Positions 1 to 9,041 of a stretch of DNA of 49,539 bases are shown here, piece after piece. A program made the position numbers and the translations under genes. The notes under the pieces were generated by a model that was not told the origin of the DNA, ran no database searches, and worked only from the letters and a program-made list of their open reading frames with translations. The first letter of the stretch is position 1; every line of letters starts with the position of its first letter. Source of the DNA: Pseudomonas entomophila (lineage in GTDB: Bacteria > Pseudomonadota > Gammaproteobacteria > Pseudomonadales > Pseudomonadaceae); assembly GCF_013523125.1 (NCBI RefSeq), contig NZ_JAAMQJ010000039.1, positions 1 to 49,539 of the forward strand, written 5' to 3'.

Positions 1-83
1 GCTCGCAGCGAGGCGCCTTGCATACGCATGATCATTAGCGTTACGCGCTCTTCGATGGTCAAGTGGGTGTAGTGAGTAGTCAT
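1..83 (-). CDS. IS30-family transposase, N-terminal part (runs off the left edge)
   Basis: Reading leftward from the ATG at 83-81, the strand encodes MTTHYTHLTIEERVTLMIMR and then MQGASLR before the window ends. The pattern L-T-x-x-E-R, then G-x-S-L-R, matches the N-terminal helix-turn-helix of IS30-type DDE transposases, which bind the inverted repeats and catalyse copy/paste transposition. Only about 27 residues are visible, so the catalytic domain, completeness and activity cannot be judged. The DNA just upstream (about 94-118) contains GTGTTGCACTTGG, similar in character to the terminal repeats of IS30 elements, so the end of the insertion sequence is probably near 115-125. What else it could be: another small HTH protein, but the motif spacing favours IS30. 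Confidence 0.7.
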   Translation of the reverse strand, partial: MTTHYTHLTIEERVTLMIMRMQGASLR

Positions 84-120
84 GCAGCACCTTACCTCGG
101 GTGTTGCACTTGGTCACTGA

Positions 121-413
121 GACCGCCGAGCCTTCCTCACAAGTGGAATGAAATCGTTATCCGCGCACGACGGGCGGGAATACATCTAACGCGCCTTCCT
201 TCTTACAAAATAATTGACGAGATCAGGATCGTCAACAACAAGATCAAACACCTCTATATTGTTGACAATACACTTTGCAAATACAAAGGATTTTCACAGC
301 ACAAGGGCAAGAAGATGAGCGCTGTGGATTATCGCGTTCATGAGTATGCGATCGGTGCGCATCATTTCATGAACAGAGTAATTTGCTCAATGGGGCCGAC
401 TGTTAGGTACTGA
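121..413 (+). pseudogene. C-terminal remnant of an unknown gene, cut by the IS30 element
   Basis: An open frame runs from the presumed end of the insertion sequence to a TGA at 411-413. From about 141 on, the translation has a natural protein composition (for example RLPSYKIIDEIRIVNNKIKH), with alternating charged and hydrophobic residues. The only in-frame ATG upstream lies inside the IS30 leader and has no ribosome site, so the reading frame is better explained as the 3' end of a gene whose 5' part lies beyond or was lost to the insertion. The stretch IRIVNNKIKH faintly resembles helical HEPN or abortive-infection proteins, but the spacing of the R and H residues does not fit the R-x4-6-H rule, so no function is claimed. 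Confidence 0.4.
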
Positions 414-430
414 TACCGCTCGGGTACCTT

Positions 431-462
431 GGGCGAGAATATTGAGCTATATGTTCTCGCCT
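431..462. terminator. Hairpin between convergent genes
   Basis: GGCGAGAA (432-439) pairs perfectly with TTCTCGCC (454-461) around a 14-nt AT-rich loop. It lies between the stop of the gene remnant (413) and the stop of the minus-strand membrane protein gene (502). It has no clear T-run, so termination in either direction is plausible but unproven. Confidence 0.4.
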
Positions 463-501
463 CTAGGCTCGTAGAATCACCTACCTAAGGCCCTATAAAG
501 A

Positions 502-1245
502 CTACCCAATACGAGTTCGAATTTCAGCACAGACGGCATCATATTCGCGTCTCATGGCCTTAACATTCTGCACCATTTCCTTTTGTGCCATTTCATAGTT
601 GTAGATTTTTTTGTAAAACTCCATGTGATTAATCAGCGAGCCCTTCTTTCCGATTGTTGCCTCTTCCATTTTTTTGGCTTCAATACATGCCCGAAATGCG
701 CGGGTTTCTTGGCGCGCCTGAGCACATATCTGAGAGCACTTATCGTAAAAAGCATCCGAGTAGTAGAAGGGACGATTCTTCCTCAGCCAGTCCATGCATG
801 AGATAATTGACTCTTCAGCCTTGAGGACTAACTCCTCATCACGAGATGCATAATAGGTAGTATAGAGACTGCTCAAGCGAGCAGTGTCATCCAGAGCAGT
901 ATCAAGCTTCCCCCATGTCTCCTTGTATATCGAGACTTCAGCATTTTTGACACGCACTTGATGACTATATGTCAGATAATTATGGGTTGTATTGTTAACT
1001 ACACCCAGTAGCATACAACAAAATCCAGCGATGTATGTCGAGGTGCCTAGAGGCTCAACTCCCAAATCAACGCCAAGAAAATGCTTCAGTAGAGCGTTCG
1101 CAAACATGTGAAGAAGCAGGGGTGCGGTAACAATACCAGCGCCTGTGATCAAAAGAAATCTGGTGACTTTGTTGGAGAATGGGCTACGAATTTTTTTGGA
1201 AACCCACTCTATCGCCAGATCCCACAACTGGTTGGACTTACTCAC
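502..1245 (-). CDS. Unknown two-helix membrane protein with cytosolic helical domain (element cargo)
   Basis: The protein has 247 residues and starts at a GTG (1245-1243) preceded by CGAGG at suitable spacing. Two hydrophobic segments are visible, at about residues 28-54 and 68-86, and the remaining 160 residues are polar, charged and probably helical, with a basic C-terminal end. It has no enzyme motif, signal peptide or zinc ligands that I recognise. Its low GC content and its place between an IS30 end and the repeat-bearing element end mark it as horizontally acquired cargo. Small proteins with a membrane hairpin followed by a cytosolic helical domain occur among phage-defence effectors, but also among many SLATT-like and uncharacterised proteins. 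I do not assign a function. Confidence 0.65.
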   Translation of the reverse strand: MSKSNQLWDLAIEWVSKKIRSPFSNKVTRFLLITGAGIVTAPLLLHMFANALLKHFLGVDLGVEPLGTSTYIAGFCCMLLGVVNNTTHNYLTYSHQVRVKNAEVSIYKETWGKLDTALDDTARLSSLYTTYYASRDEELVLKAEESIISCMDWLRKNRPFYYSDAFYDKCSQICAQARQETRAFRACIEAKKMEEATIGKKGSLINHMEFYKKIYNYEMAQKEMVQNVKAMRREYDAVCAEIRTRIG

Positions 1246-1600
1246 AGATGCCTCGTGCAGAAAGTATGAATTCAGATAGACGAGCCTACCGTCCTATAAA
1301 CGGTGACCCAATTCCCAGCTCGTGCCCCTTCGGTTCTCAGGGACAGAGCACCGTTAGCCTTCGTCGACCGATGGGGGCGTCATGGATTTTCAATCGGATG
1401 TTGCGAGATCGGACTGCCATTTGCGGGCGATGCGAGTCTTCGAGCGATGCGTATTTTTAAAGATCTGAGGTGGGTGCCACGAATGAGGACGTAGGTGCCT
1501 GAGGGCCGATGCCTCATCGGGAGGTGTGCTGCGATACGGCAGTAGACAGGCCTTAATCTGCCAGCCCGTGCTGGATCAATATGATCCATGAGGGGAAGGC
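1246..1600. other. Gene-free stretch inside the element
   Basis: No open frame here has convincing composition or a ribosome site. The upstream region and probable promoter of the membrane protein gene must lie in its left part. The only regular structure seen is GGATC-AATAT-GATCC at 1573-1587, a short inverted repeat. Confidence 0.5.
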
Positions 1601-1610
1601 TGAGAGGCAG

Positions 1611-1830
1611 GTTTACATTTTTGTGCCCAGCGCTTTCTGAATGAAGCGATTTCGGACAAAAAGCGTTTACATTCTAGCGAAAGGGCTAGTTAGACGGCTA
1701 CAGGTTTACATTTTTACATGAAAAAACGGTGGCCGACGCTTTGAGAGGAGGAGAGCTTTAAAGAACCCTTGATTTCACGGGTTGAAGCTGACTATGCTGA
1801 GAAAAATTCGTAAGTCTTCATAGGTTTACA
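1611..1830 (+). repeat. Four spaced direct GTTTACA repeats at the element end
   Basis: GTTTACA occurs at 1611-1617, 1665-1671, 1704-1710 and 1824-1830, always in the same orientation. The first three are followed by TT and a pyrimidine-rich run (consensus close to GTTTACATTYT); the last is GTTTACAGTTT. Seen from the tmk side, each reads TGTAAAC. The spacings are 54, 39 and 120 bp. Such an asymmetric, spaced array at a junction resembles the transposase-binding sites at the ends of Tn7/Tn402/IS21-type elements. The outermost copy lies 21 bp from the tmk junction. Confidence 0.55.
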
Positions 1831-2151
1831 GTTTGAAGGCCTCCGAAATAGGGCGTCAGTGAAGCGATCGCACAGCACCACCGCACCGCGCGCCAGGGCC
1901 GGACGAATGACTTCGGCCAGGTGCTGGGCACGCGCGGCGAACACCAGCAGCAGTTCGGTGTCGGCGGCCATGGTTTCCTGGCTCGGGGCGAGCAGCAGTT
2001 CACGCACCTGCTCGGCCAGTGGCGTACCGCCTGGCTCACGGGTCAGGACCACGTCCAATCCCTGCTCGCGCAGACGCGCCGCCAGGTAGTCACGGTTAGT
2101 GCTCTTGCCCGCGCCTTCGGGGCCTTCCAAGGTAATGAACAAACCGCTCAC
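1792..2151 (-). pseudogene. tmk: Thymidylate kinase, N-terminal 100 codons only, fused to foreign tail
   Basis: Thymidylate kinase phosphorylates dTMP to dTDP for DNA synthesis. The GTG start at 2151 has AAGGAC upstream, 9 nt after the mltG stop. Residues 1-100 are canonical: the P-loop (EGPEGAGKST, about 9-18), the REPGGTPLAE substrate motif (38-47), and the CDRFTDA motif ending at residue 100. After codon 100 (junction 1851/1852) the sequence becomes unrelated, adding 19 residues before a TAG. Family members are about 210 residues long, so the LID region and all C-terminal helices are missing and the product cannot be active. In other pseudomonads tmk is followed by holB and pilZ; none is present here because the inserted DNA begins. 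Since tmk is essential, an intact copy must exist elsewhere. Confidence 0.88.
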
Positions 2152-2160
2152 GCGCAGTCC

Positions 2161-3378
2161 TTATCGAGAATGGGGCGCGTCCGCTTGCGGGGAACGCGCA
2201 GGTTCAACGGAATCGGGCGAGCCCTCGACCGGCGCCTGTTCAGGGGCCGGTTCGGTGGCATCGGTACGCGGCCCGGGTGTCGTGTCCGTCCGGGCATCCG
2301 GGTCGGGCACGGACTCGCTCGACGGGTTCGTCTCTGGCGTGGCGCGCGGTGCCGGGCTGGAGCGGTAGTCGGCGCGGCGCTTGAGCTGGTACTCGCGCAC
2401 GGCCGTGTTGTGGTCGCCCAGGTCGTCGGAGAACACATGGCTGCCATCGCCACGGGCCACGAAATACAGGCTGCTGCCCGGCGCCGGGTTGAGCGCGGCA
2501 TGGATGGCTTCACGGCCGACCATGGCGATCGGCGTCGGTGGCAGGCCAGTCATGGTGTAGGTGTTGTACGGGGTCGGCGCACGCAGATCGGCGCGGGTGA
2601 TCTTGCCGTTGTAGCGCTGGCCCATGCCATAGATCACGGTCGGGTCGGTCTGCAGCATCATGCCCAGTCGCAGACGACGCACGAAGACACCGGCGATCTG
2701 TCCACGCTCCTGCGGCACGCCGGTTTCCTTCTCCACCAGCGAAGCCATGATCAAGGCCTGGTAAGGGTCGCGGTACGGCAGGTCGGTGGCCCGCTCGGCC
2801 CACTCGCGCGCCAGCACCTCTTCCAGGCGCATGTAGGCTTGCTGCAGCAGCTCGACATCGCTCATGCCACGCACGAAGCGGTAGGTGTCGGGGAAGAAGC
2901 GGCCTTCCGGGAACACGCCCGGATGGCCCAGGCGTTCCATGACCGCCTCGTCCGACACGTTGGCCAGGGTCTGTTCGATCTTGTCGTGGCGGGCGATCGC
3001 CGCACGCACCTGGCGGAAGGTCCAGCCTTCGACGATGGTCAGGTTGTACTGCACCACGTCGCCCCGCCGCCACGCGCCGAACAGGTCGTCGACGGTCATG
3101 CCGGGGGTCATGCGGTATTCACCGGTGTGCAGCGGTGTGCCGGCCAGGTTGAAACGCCAGTACAGGCGCAGCCAGAAGGCATCCTTCAGCAGGCCGTCTT
3201 CCTGCATGCGGTAGAACATGCGGTTGGGGGTCGTGCCGGTGGGCACGTCGAGCATGCGCTCCTGGCTCACGGCCAGGGGCTGATCGACCACCGAGGCCAC
3301 TTTCCAGGCCGACCAGCCCAGGGCGAGCCCGGCCAGGATCAACAGGGCCTCCACGGTCAGGAGCAATAGGCGTCTCAC
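2161..3378 (-). CDS. mltG: Endolytic murein transglycosylase MltG (YceG-like)
   Basis: MltG cuts nascent glycan strands at the inner membrane and so sets peptidoglycan chain length. The 405-residue protein has an N-terminal membrane anchor (about 3-24), a LysM-like region, and the YceG catalytic domain, with the conserved glutamates of the SLVEKETG motif at about 213-220 and the LPPTPI and NPAPGSSLYFV motifs near 279-306. The last 65 residues are a proline/aspartate-rich low-complexity tail longer than in E. coli MltG (340 aa). The start is GTG at 3378, 3 nt after the pabC stop, and the gene is cotranscribed with fabF-pabC upstream and the broken tmk downstream. Confidence 0.93.
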   Translation of the reverse strand: MRRLLLLTVEALLILAGLALGWSAWKVASVVDQPLAVSQERMLDVPTGTTPNRMFYRMQEDGLLKDAFWLRLYWRFNLAGTPLHTGEYRMTPGMTVDDLFGAWRRGDVVQYNLTIVEGWTFRQVRAAIARHDKIEQTLANVSDEAVMERLGHPGVFPEGRFFPDTYRFVRGMSDVELLQQAYMRLEEVLAREWAERATDLPYRDPYQALIMASLVEKETGVPQERGQIAGVFVRRLRLGMMLQTDPTVIYGMGQRYNGKITRADLRAPTPYNTYTMTGLPPTPIAMVGREAIHAALNPAPGSSLYFVARGDGSHVFSDDLGDHNTAVREYQLKRRADYRSSPAPRATPETNPSSESVPDPDARTDTTPGPRTDATEPAPEQAPVEGSPDSVEPARSPQADAPHSR

Positions 3379-3381
3379 GAA

Positions 3382-4196
3382 TCAGGCATCCAATAACGTC
3401 TGGGCAAGGGCCTGCAGTTTACGGGTCACCGGCCCTGGCGACCAGCTCAGCTCGGCGTGACGCACCACCGGCCAGACGCCATACAGGCTGTTGCACAGAA
3501 AGACTTCGTCGGCCTGGGCGAGGTCCGTCAGCGCCAGGTCGGTGACATTGACGGCCATGCCTGCGGAACGGGCCGCCTCGAGCAAGGCCGCGCGCATGAC
3601 ACCCGCCACACCGCAGCGACTGAGGTCGGCCGTCAGCAGGTTGCCATCGCGCACCAGGAACAGGTTGCTGTAGACCCCCTCGATCACCCGGCCATGGGTA
3701 TCGCGCATCAAGCCTTCGGCCGGATCGCTCCCCTGCCATTCGGCGCGCGCCAGGACCTGTTCGAGGCGGTTGAGGTGTTTGAGCCCGGCCAGGCGCGGCT
3801 GCTCGGCGAGCCGCGTCTGACAGGGAAAGAGCGTCACGCCGTGTTCGGCATGCCGGGCCGGGTAGGCCGGCGCCGGGCCGGCCAGCAGCACCCGGCGGGC
3901 AGGCACATCGGGCGCCGAGGCATAACCGCGCAGGCCGTCGCCACGGGTCACGACCAGCTTGGCCACGCCTTCGCCCAGGGCTTGGGCAAAGCGCAGCAGT
4001 TCGTCACGCACCAGCGTCAGGTCAAGGGGGATCGCCAGACGGCTGCACCCCAGCGCCAGACGTTCGAGGTGCAGGTCCAGCAGGCTGGGACGGCCCTGGC
4101 GCACGGCGATGGTTTCGAACACCCCATCGCCGTAGGCCAACCCGCGGTTGTGCAGGTCGATGCCGCTCGCCGGTCGACCGTCCAGCCAGTGCTGCA

Positions 4197-4197
<1 letters not shown>
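3382..4197 (-). CDS. pabC: Aminodeoxychorismate lyase
   Basis: PabC converts 4-amino-4-deoxychorismate to p-aminobenzoate and pyruvate in folate synthesis, using PLP. The protein has 271 residues and is a fold-type IV PLP enzyme: NRGLAYGDGVFET near residues 17-29, and the Schiff-base lysine at 140 in the LKHLNRLEQVLA motif. A longer open frame extends upstream, but it is only the shifted frame of fabF. The chosen ATG (4197-4195) overlaps the fabF TGA by 1 nt (TGATG), a typical translational-coupling arrangement. The gene lies between fabF and mltG, as in most gamma-proteobacteria. Confidence 0.93.
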
Positions 4198-5441
<1,244 letters not shown>

Positions 5442-5521
5442 AGTACTCTCCTTATTTTATTGACAGATTCCGCCACGCGCCCGGTGTGACAGGGTCGGTG
5501 ACGATCCTCGGTTCCCTCAAA

Positions 5522-5559
5522 GAAAAAACCGCACGCCTACGAAGGCAGTGCGGTTTTTC
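5522..5559 (-). terminator. Terminator/attenuator between acpP and fabF
   Basis: AAAACCGCAC (5525-5534) pairs with GTGCGGTTTT (5548-5557), and the inner GCCT/AGGC extends the stem, closing on a 4-nt loop. Both flanks are A/T-rich, so it can end transcription in either direction. Placed between acpP and fabF, it explains how acpP mRNA can be made in large excess over downstream genes. Confidence 0.85.
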
Positions 5560-5585
5560 CGACAAGAAGCGACGACTACAGGCGA

Positions 5586-5822
5586 TTAGGCCTGGTGGCT
5601 GTTAACGTAGTCGATGGCAGCTTGTACGGTAGTGATCTTCTCGGCTTCTTCGTCAGGAATCTCGGTCTCGAATTCCTCTTCCAGAGCCATCACCAGCTCT
5701 ACGGTGTCAAGCGAGTCGGCACCCAGGTCGTCGACGAAGGACTTCTCATTGGTCACTTCTTCTTCTTTGACGCCCAGTTGCTCGGCGACGATTTTCTTGA
5801 CGCGTTCTTCGATGGTGCTCAT
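5586..5822 (-). CDS. acpP: Acyl carrier protein
   Basis: AcpP carries growing acyl chains on a 4'-phosphopantetheine arm for fatty acid, LPS and lipoyl synthesis. The 78-residue acidic protein has the invariant DSL motif with Ser37 as the attachment site, and it has the usual four-helix ACP pattern. Its ATG has AGGAGTGAAAC upstream. A probable promoter of its own lies about 50-70 bp upstream, and a terminator follows directly, consistent with the known very high expression of this gene. Confidence 0.97.
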   Translation of the reverse strand: MSTIEERVKKIVAEQLGVKEEEVTNEKSFVDDLGADSLDTVELVMALEEEFETEIPDEEAEKITTVQAAIDYVNSHQA

Positions 5823-5867
5823 GTTTCACTCCTAGTGGACATATGTCAGGCGGCTGGCCGGCGACCA

Positions 5868-5895
5868 AGTTTATAGAAAGACGCCCGCTTTTCAA
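5868..5895 (-). promoter_or_regulatory. Predicted sigma70 promoter of acpP
   Basis: On the minus strand TTGAAA (5895-5890) is followed after 16 nt by TAAACT (5873-5868); TATAAA overlaps it at a shorter spacing of 14. This lies in the 195-bp gap between fabG and acpP, giving a leader of about 40 nt. Confidence 0.5.
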
Positions 5896-6017
5896 GCGGT
5901 TCGCATCCCTCCGACCTGGACCGTGCCCTACGCCTGGAATCTGATTACAGCGTTATGACGGATTTTCGAAACCGATTATGGATTTTTTCGAACGGATCCG
6001 CCAGATTGGTTCACACC

Positions 6018-6758
6018 TTACATGTACATCCCGCCGTTCACCGGCACGGTAGCGCCGGTCACGTAGGCCGCACCGTCGGAGGCCAGGAAGCCGACCACCT
6101 TGGCGATCTCCTCGGCCTGGCCCAGACGGCCCAGGGGAATCTGGCTCAGCAGGCCTTCGTGCTGTGCCTGCGGCAGCTCACGGGTCATGTCGGTATCGAT
6201 GAAGCCCGGGGTCACCGCATTGACGGTGATGCCACGCGAGCCGACTTCACGCGCCAAGGCACGGCTGAAGCCTTCCAGACCGGCCTTGGCTGCCGCGTAG
6301 TTGGTCTGGCCGGCGTTGCCCATGGCGCCCACCACCGAACCGATGCTGATGATACGGCCCCAGCGCGCCTTGGTCATGCCACGCAGGACGCCCTTGGACA
6401 GACGGTAGAGGCTGTTGAGGTTGGTGTCGATCACGTCGAACCACTCGTCGTCCTTCATGCGCAGCATGAGGTTGTCGCGGGTGATGCCGGCATTGTTGAT
6501 CAGGATCGCCGGTGCGCCGAACTGCTCCTGGATGGTGCTCAAGGTGGCGTCCACCGATTCGCTGGAGGTCACGTTCAGGGCCAGACCGGTGCCGGCGATG
6601 CCGTGCTCCTTGAGGGTCGCCGCGATACGCTCGGCACCCGAGGCCGTGGTGGCCGTGCCGATGACGGTAGCGCCCAGGCGACCCAGTTCAAGGGCGATTG
6701 CCTGACCGATGCCACGGCTGGCGCCCGTGACCAGTGCAACTTTGCCTTGCAGGCTCAT
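6018..6758 (-). CDS. fabG: 3-oxoacyl-ACP reductase
   Basis: FabG reduces 3-oxoacyl-ACP with NADPH in the fatty acid elongation cycle. The 246-residue short-chain dehydrogenase has the cofactor loop TGASRGIG (11-18), NNAG (88-91), and the catalytic residues Ser141, Tyr154 and Lys158 (YAAAK). The start chosen is the ATG at 6758 with GGAG upstream; a longer frame would run into fabD. It lies 16 bp after fabD in the same direction. Confidence 0.96.
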   Translation of the reverse strand: MSLQGKVALVTGASRGIGQAIALELGRLGATVIGTATTASGAERIAATLKEHGIAGTGLALNVTSSESVDATLSTIQEQFGAPAILINNAGITRDNLMLRMKDDEWFDVIDTNLNSLYRLSKGVLRGMTKARWGRIISIGSVVGAMGNAGQTNYAAAKAGLEGFSRALAREVGSRGITVNAVTPGFIDTDMTRELPQAQHEGLLSQIPLGRLGQAEEIAKVVGFLASDGAAYVTGATVPVNGGMYM

Positions 6759-6774
6759 GCAGGTTTCTCCGAAT

Positions 6775-7713
6775 TCAGGCCAGCGCCGCACGGGTGGCGG
6801 CGAAGGCGTCAGGGGTGTTGAGGTTGTAGGTGGTCACGCCATCGGCGCAGCGCTTGTTCAGCCCGGCCAGGACCTTGCCCGGTCCGCATTCCACCAGGTT
6901 GACCGCGCCCTGCGCGGCCAATGCCTGCACGCACTCCACCCAGCGCACGGGCTGGTAAAGCTGGGCAAGCAGGTCTTGCTTGAGGATCGCGACGTCGGCG
7001 GCCACGGCAGCGCTGACGTTCTGCACTACCGGCACCTGGGGCGCGACCCAGTCGATGGCGTTGACGGACTCGGCGAAACGCTCGGCGGCCGGCTTCATCA
7101 AGGCACAGTGCGACGGTACGCTGACGGCCAGCGGCAAGGCACGCTTGGCGCCCTGGGCCTTGCACAGCTCGATGGCACGGTCGACGGCGGCCTTGTTGCC
7201 GGCGATCACGACCTGGCCTGGCGAGTTGAAGTTGACGGCACTGACCACCTCGTCTTCGGCGGCTTCGGCACAGATGCCGACCACCTGCTCGTCGCTCAGG
7301 CCGAGGATCGCGGCCATGGCGCCATGCCCGGCGGGTACGGCCTGCTGCATCAGCTGCCCACGACGCTCCACCAGTTTGACGGCGTCTGCCAGCGACAGGC
7401 TGCCGGCGGCGACCAATGCGCTGTACTCGCCCAGGCTGTGACCCGACACGTAGGCCGGCTGCGCGCCCCCTTCGGCCAGCCACAGACGCCACAGGGCGAT
7501 CGAGGCGGTCAGGATGGCGGGCTGGGTCTTGTCGGTCTGGTTGAGCTGCTCTTCCGGCCCCTGCTGAATCAGGTGCCAGAGGTCATAACCCAGGGCCTCG
7601 GAAGCTTCCCCGAAGGTCTCGAGGATCAGCGGGTGCTGCTCGGCGAGCTCGGCCAGCATGCCCAGCGACTGGGAGCCTTGACCTGGAAAGACGAATGCGA
7701 GGGATGCGGACAT
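6775..7713 (-). CDS. fabD: Malonyl-CoA:ACP transacylase
   Basis: FabD moves malonyl from CoA to ACP to feed chain elongation. The 312-residue protein has the oxyanion motif FPGQGSQ (9-15), the nucleophile Ser93 in GHSLGEY, and the catalytic His202 in SVPSHCALM. The ATG at 7713 was chosen over an upstream in-frame ATG because MSASLAFVFPGQGSQ is the usual family N-terminus. It sits between plsX (119 bp upstream) and fabG. Confidence 0.96.
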   Translation of the reverse strand: MSASLAFVFPGQGSQSLGMLAELAEQHPLILETFGEASEALGYDLWHLIQQGPEEQLNQTDKTQPAILTASIALWRLWLAEGGAQPAYVSGHSLGEYSALVAAGSLSLADAVKLVERRGQLMQQAVPAGHGAMAAILGLSDEQVVGICAEAAEDEVVSAVNFNSPGQVVIAGNKAAVDRAIELCKAQGAKRALPLAVSVPSHCALMKPAAERFAESVNAIDWVAPQVPVVQNVSAAVAADVAILKQDLLAQLYQPVRWVECVQALAAQGAVNLVECGPGKVLAGLNKRCADGVTTYNLNTPDAFAATRAALA

Positions 7714-7832
7714 GAAAACGAACCCTTGTGAACGTGTCGAAAAGCACACCCGATGCCGCCAGGTGCGCACGATGATGAAGCTTGGATGGAGAACGCGACC
7801 GTGTGGTCACATTCTCCGTGATGGCCACGCGT

Positions 7833-8843
7833 CTAGCGCAGCAGATCCCCCAGGCGCCCTTGCAGGCGGCGTGGCAGATCGTCCTGGATTTCGATGAACG
7901 CGCGATGGATCGCGCTCTGGAACGCCTCGGCACTGGCCGAACCATGACTCTTGATGACGATGCCCTGCAGACCCAACAGGCTCGCGCCGTTGTGCCGGGC
8001 CGGTGCCAGCTCCGTCTGCAGGCGACGCAACAGAGGCAGGGCGACGAAGCCCGCCAGCCGAGCCATTACCCCCGTGCGGAACAGCGACTGGATGCGCGCG
8101 CCGATCAAGGTGGCCAGCCCTTCGCTGGCCTTGAGCAGCACATTGCCGACGAACCCATCGCAGACCACCACGTCCGCCTCGCCTCGGTAGACCCCATCGC
8201 CTTCGATGAAGCCGACGTAGTTCAGCCCAGGCGCCTCCTGAAGCAACGCCGCGGCCTGCTTCACCTGCAGGTTGCCCTTGATGTCCTCGGTCCCCACGTT
8301 CAACAACGCCACCCGCGGACGCGCGATACCCAGCGCACGGGCAGCCTCCGACCCCATGAGCGCGAACTGGTACAGGTGCTCTGCGCTGCAATCGACGTTG
8401 GCCCCCAGATCCAGCAGCTGACAGCAGCCGACCTGGGTCGGAATCGCGGCGATCATGGCGGGGCGGTCAATGCCCGGCAGGGTCTTGAGCACCTGCCGCG
8501 ACAAGGCCATCAGGGCCCCGGTATTGCCCGCGCTGACGCAGGCTTGGGCCTTGCCGTCGCGCACCAGCTCCAGTGCCACGCGCATGGAGGCATCGGGTTT
8601 ACCGCGCAGCACTTGCGAAGGCCGCTCGTCCATACCGATCACTTCACTGGCCGCGACGATACGCAGGCGCGCGCGATCCGCGGCCACTGGGTTGCCGACG
8701 AGCTCTTCGAGGAGGGAGGCGTGACCCACCAGGGTCAGGTGAAGCGAGGGGGTGGAGCGCAGGCAGGCGAGACTCGCCTGAACAATGCTGCGGGGACCGA
8801 AGTCCCCGCCCATTGCGTCGATCGCGATGATCCGGGCAGACAA
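7833..8843 (-). CDS. plsX: Phosphate acyltransferase PlsX
   Basis: PlsX makes acyl-phosphate from acyl-ACP, the acyl donor for PlsY in phospholipid synthesis. The 336-residue protein begins IIAIDAMGGDFGP and contains SAGNTGALM and the glycine-rich C-terminal half expected of the family. The start is a TTG at 8843, 3 nt after the rpmF stop, with no strong ribosome site, so it is probably translated by coupling to rpmF. It is the first lipid gene of the yceD-rpmF-plsX-fabDG run. Confidence 0.94.
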   Translation of the reverse strand: MSARIIAIDAMGGDFGPRSIVQASLACLRSTPSLHLTLVGHASLLEELVGNPVAADRARLRIVAASEVIGMDERPSQVLRGKPDASMRVALELVRDGKAQACVSAGNTGALMALSRQVLKTLPGIDRPAMIAAIPTQVGCCQLLDLGANVDCSAEHLYQFALMGSEAARALGIARPRVALLNVGTEDIKGNLQVKQAAALLQEAPGLNYVGFIEGDGVYRGEADVVVCDGFVGNVLLKASEGLATLIGARIQSLFRTGVMARLAGFVALPLLRRLQTELAPARHNGASLLGLQGIVIKSHGSASAEAFQSAIHRAFIEIQDDLPRRLQGRLGDLLR

Positions 8844-8846
8844 GAT

Positions 8847-9029
8847 TTACTCGTCAGCGCCCTTGTCGATCACTTTGCGGCCACGGTAGACGCCTTCTGG
8901 CGAAACGTGGTGGCGCAGGTGAACGTCACCGGTGCTCTTGTCGACCGACAGTGCGTTTTCCGACAGGGCGTCGTGGGAACGGCGCATGTCGCGGGCAGAG
9001 CGGGATTTTTTGTTCTGCTGAACAGCCAT
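8847..9029 (-). CDS. rpmF: 50S ribosomal protein L32
   Basis: This 60-residue basic protein starts MAVQQNKKSRSARDMRRSHD, the typical bacterial L32 N-terminus, and ends in an acidic tail. It has no zinc-binding cysteines, as is usual in gamma-proteobacteria. AGGAG precedes the ATG. It lies 12 bp after yceD and directly before plsX, coupling ribosome and membrane lipid synthesis. Confidence 0.97.
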   Translation of the reverse strand: MAVQQNKKSRSARDMRRSHDALSENALSVDKSTGDVHLRHHVSPEGVYRGRKVIDKGADE

Positions 9030-9041
9030 AATGATTAACTC

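Larger units (their letters stand above)
1..1851. mobile_element. End of an integrated element or genomic island inserted in tmk (left boundary outside the window)
   Basis: Everything left of 1852 differs from the rest of the window. It is clearly poorer in GC, has no recognisable Pseudomonas core gene, carries an IS30 transposase start, a gene remnant and an unknown membrane protein gene, and ends in a spaced series of GTTTACA repeats. The border is exact: tmk codons are normal through codon 100 and then become unrelated. No integrase, TnsABC or conjugation gene lies in the visible part, so the class of element is not known. The spaced, same-orientation repeats at its end recall the multiple transposase-binding sites of Tn7-like, Tn402-like or IS21-like elements; that is an inference. 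Confidence 0.7.

Noticed and set aside
63..413. Intact 116-codon gene starting at 63
   Set aside because: Its start lies within the IS30 leader with no ribosome site, and only the part after about 141 looks protein-like; treated as a gene remnant.
1921..3369. Long plus-strand frame opposite mltG and tmk
   Set aside because: A shadow of GC-rich codon usage; the minus-strand genes have clear family motifs.
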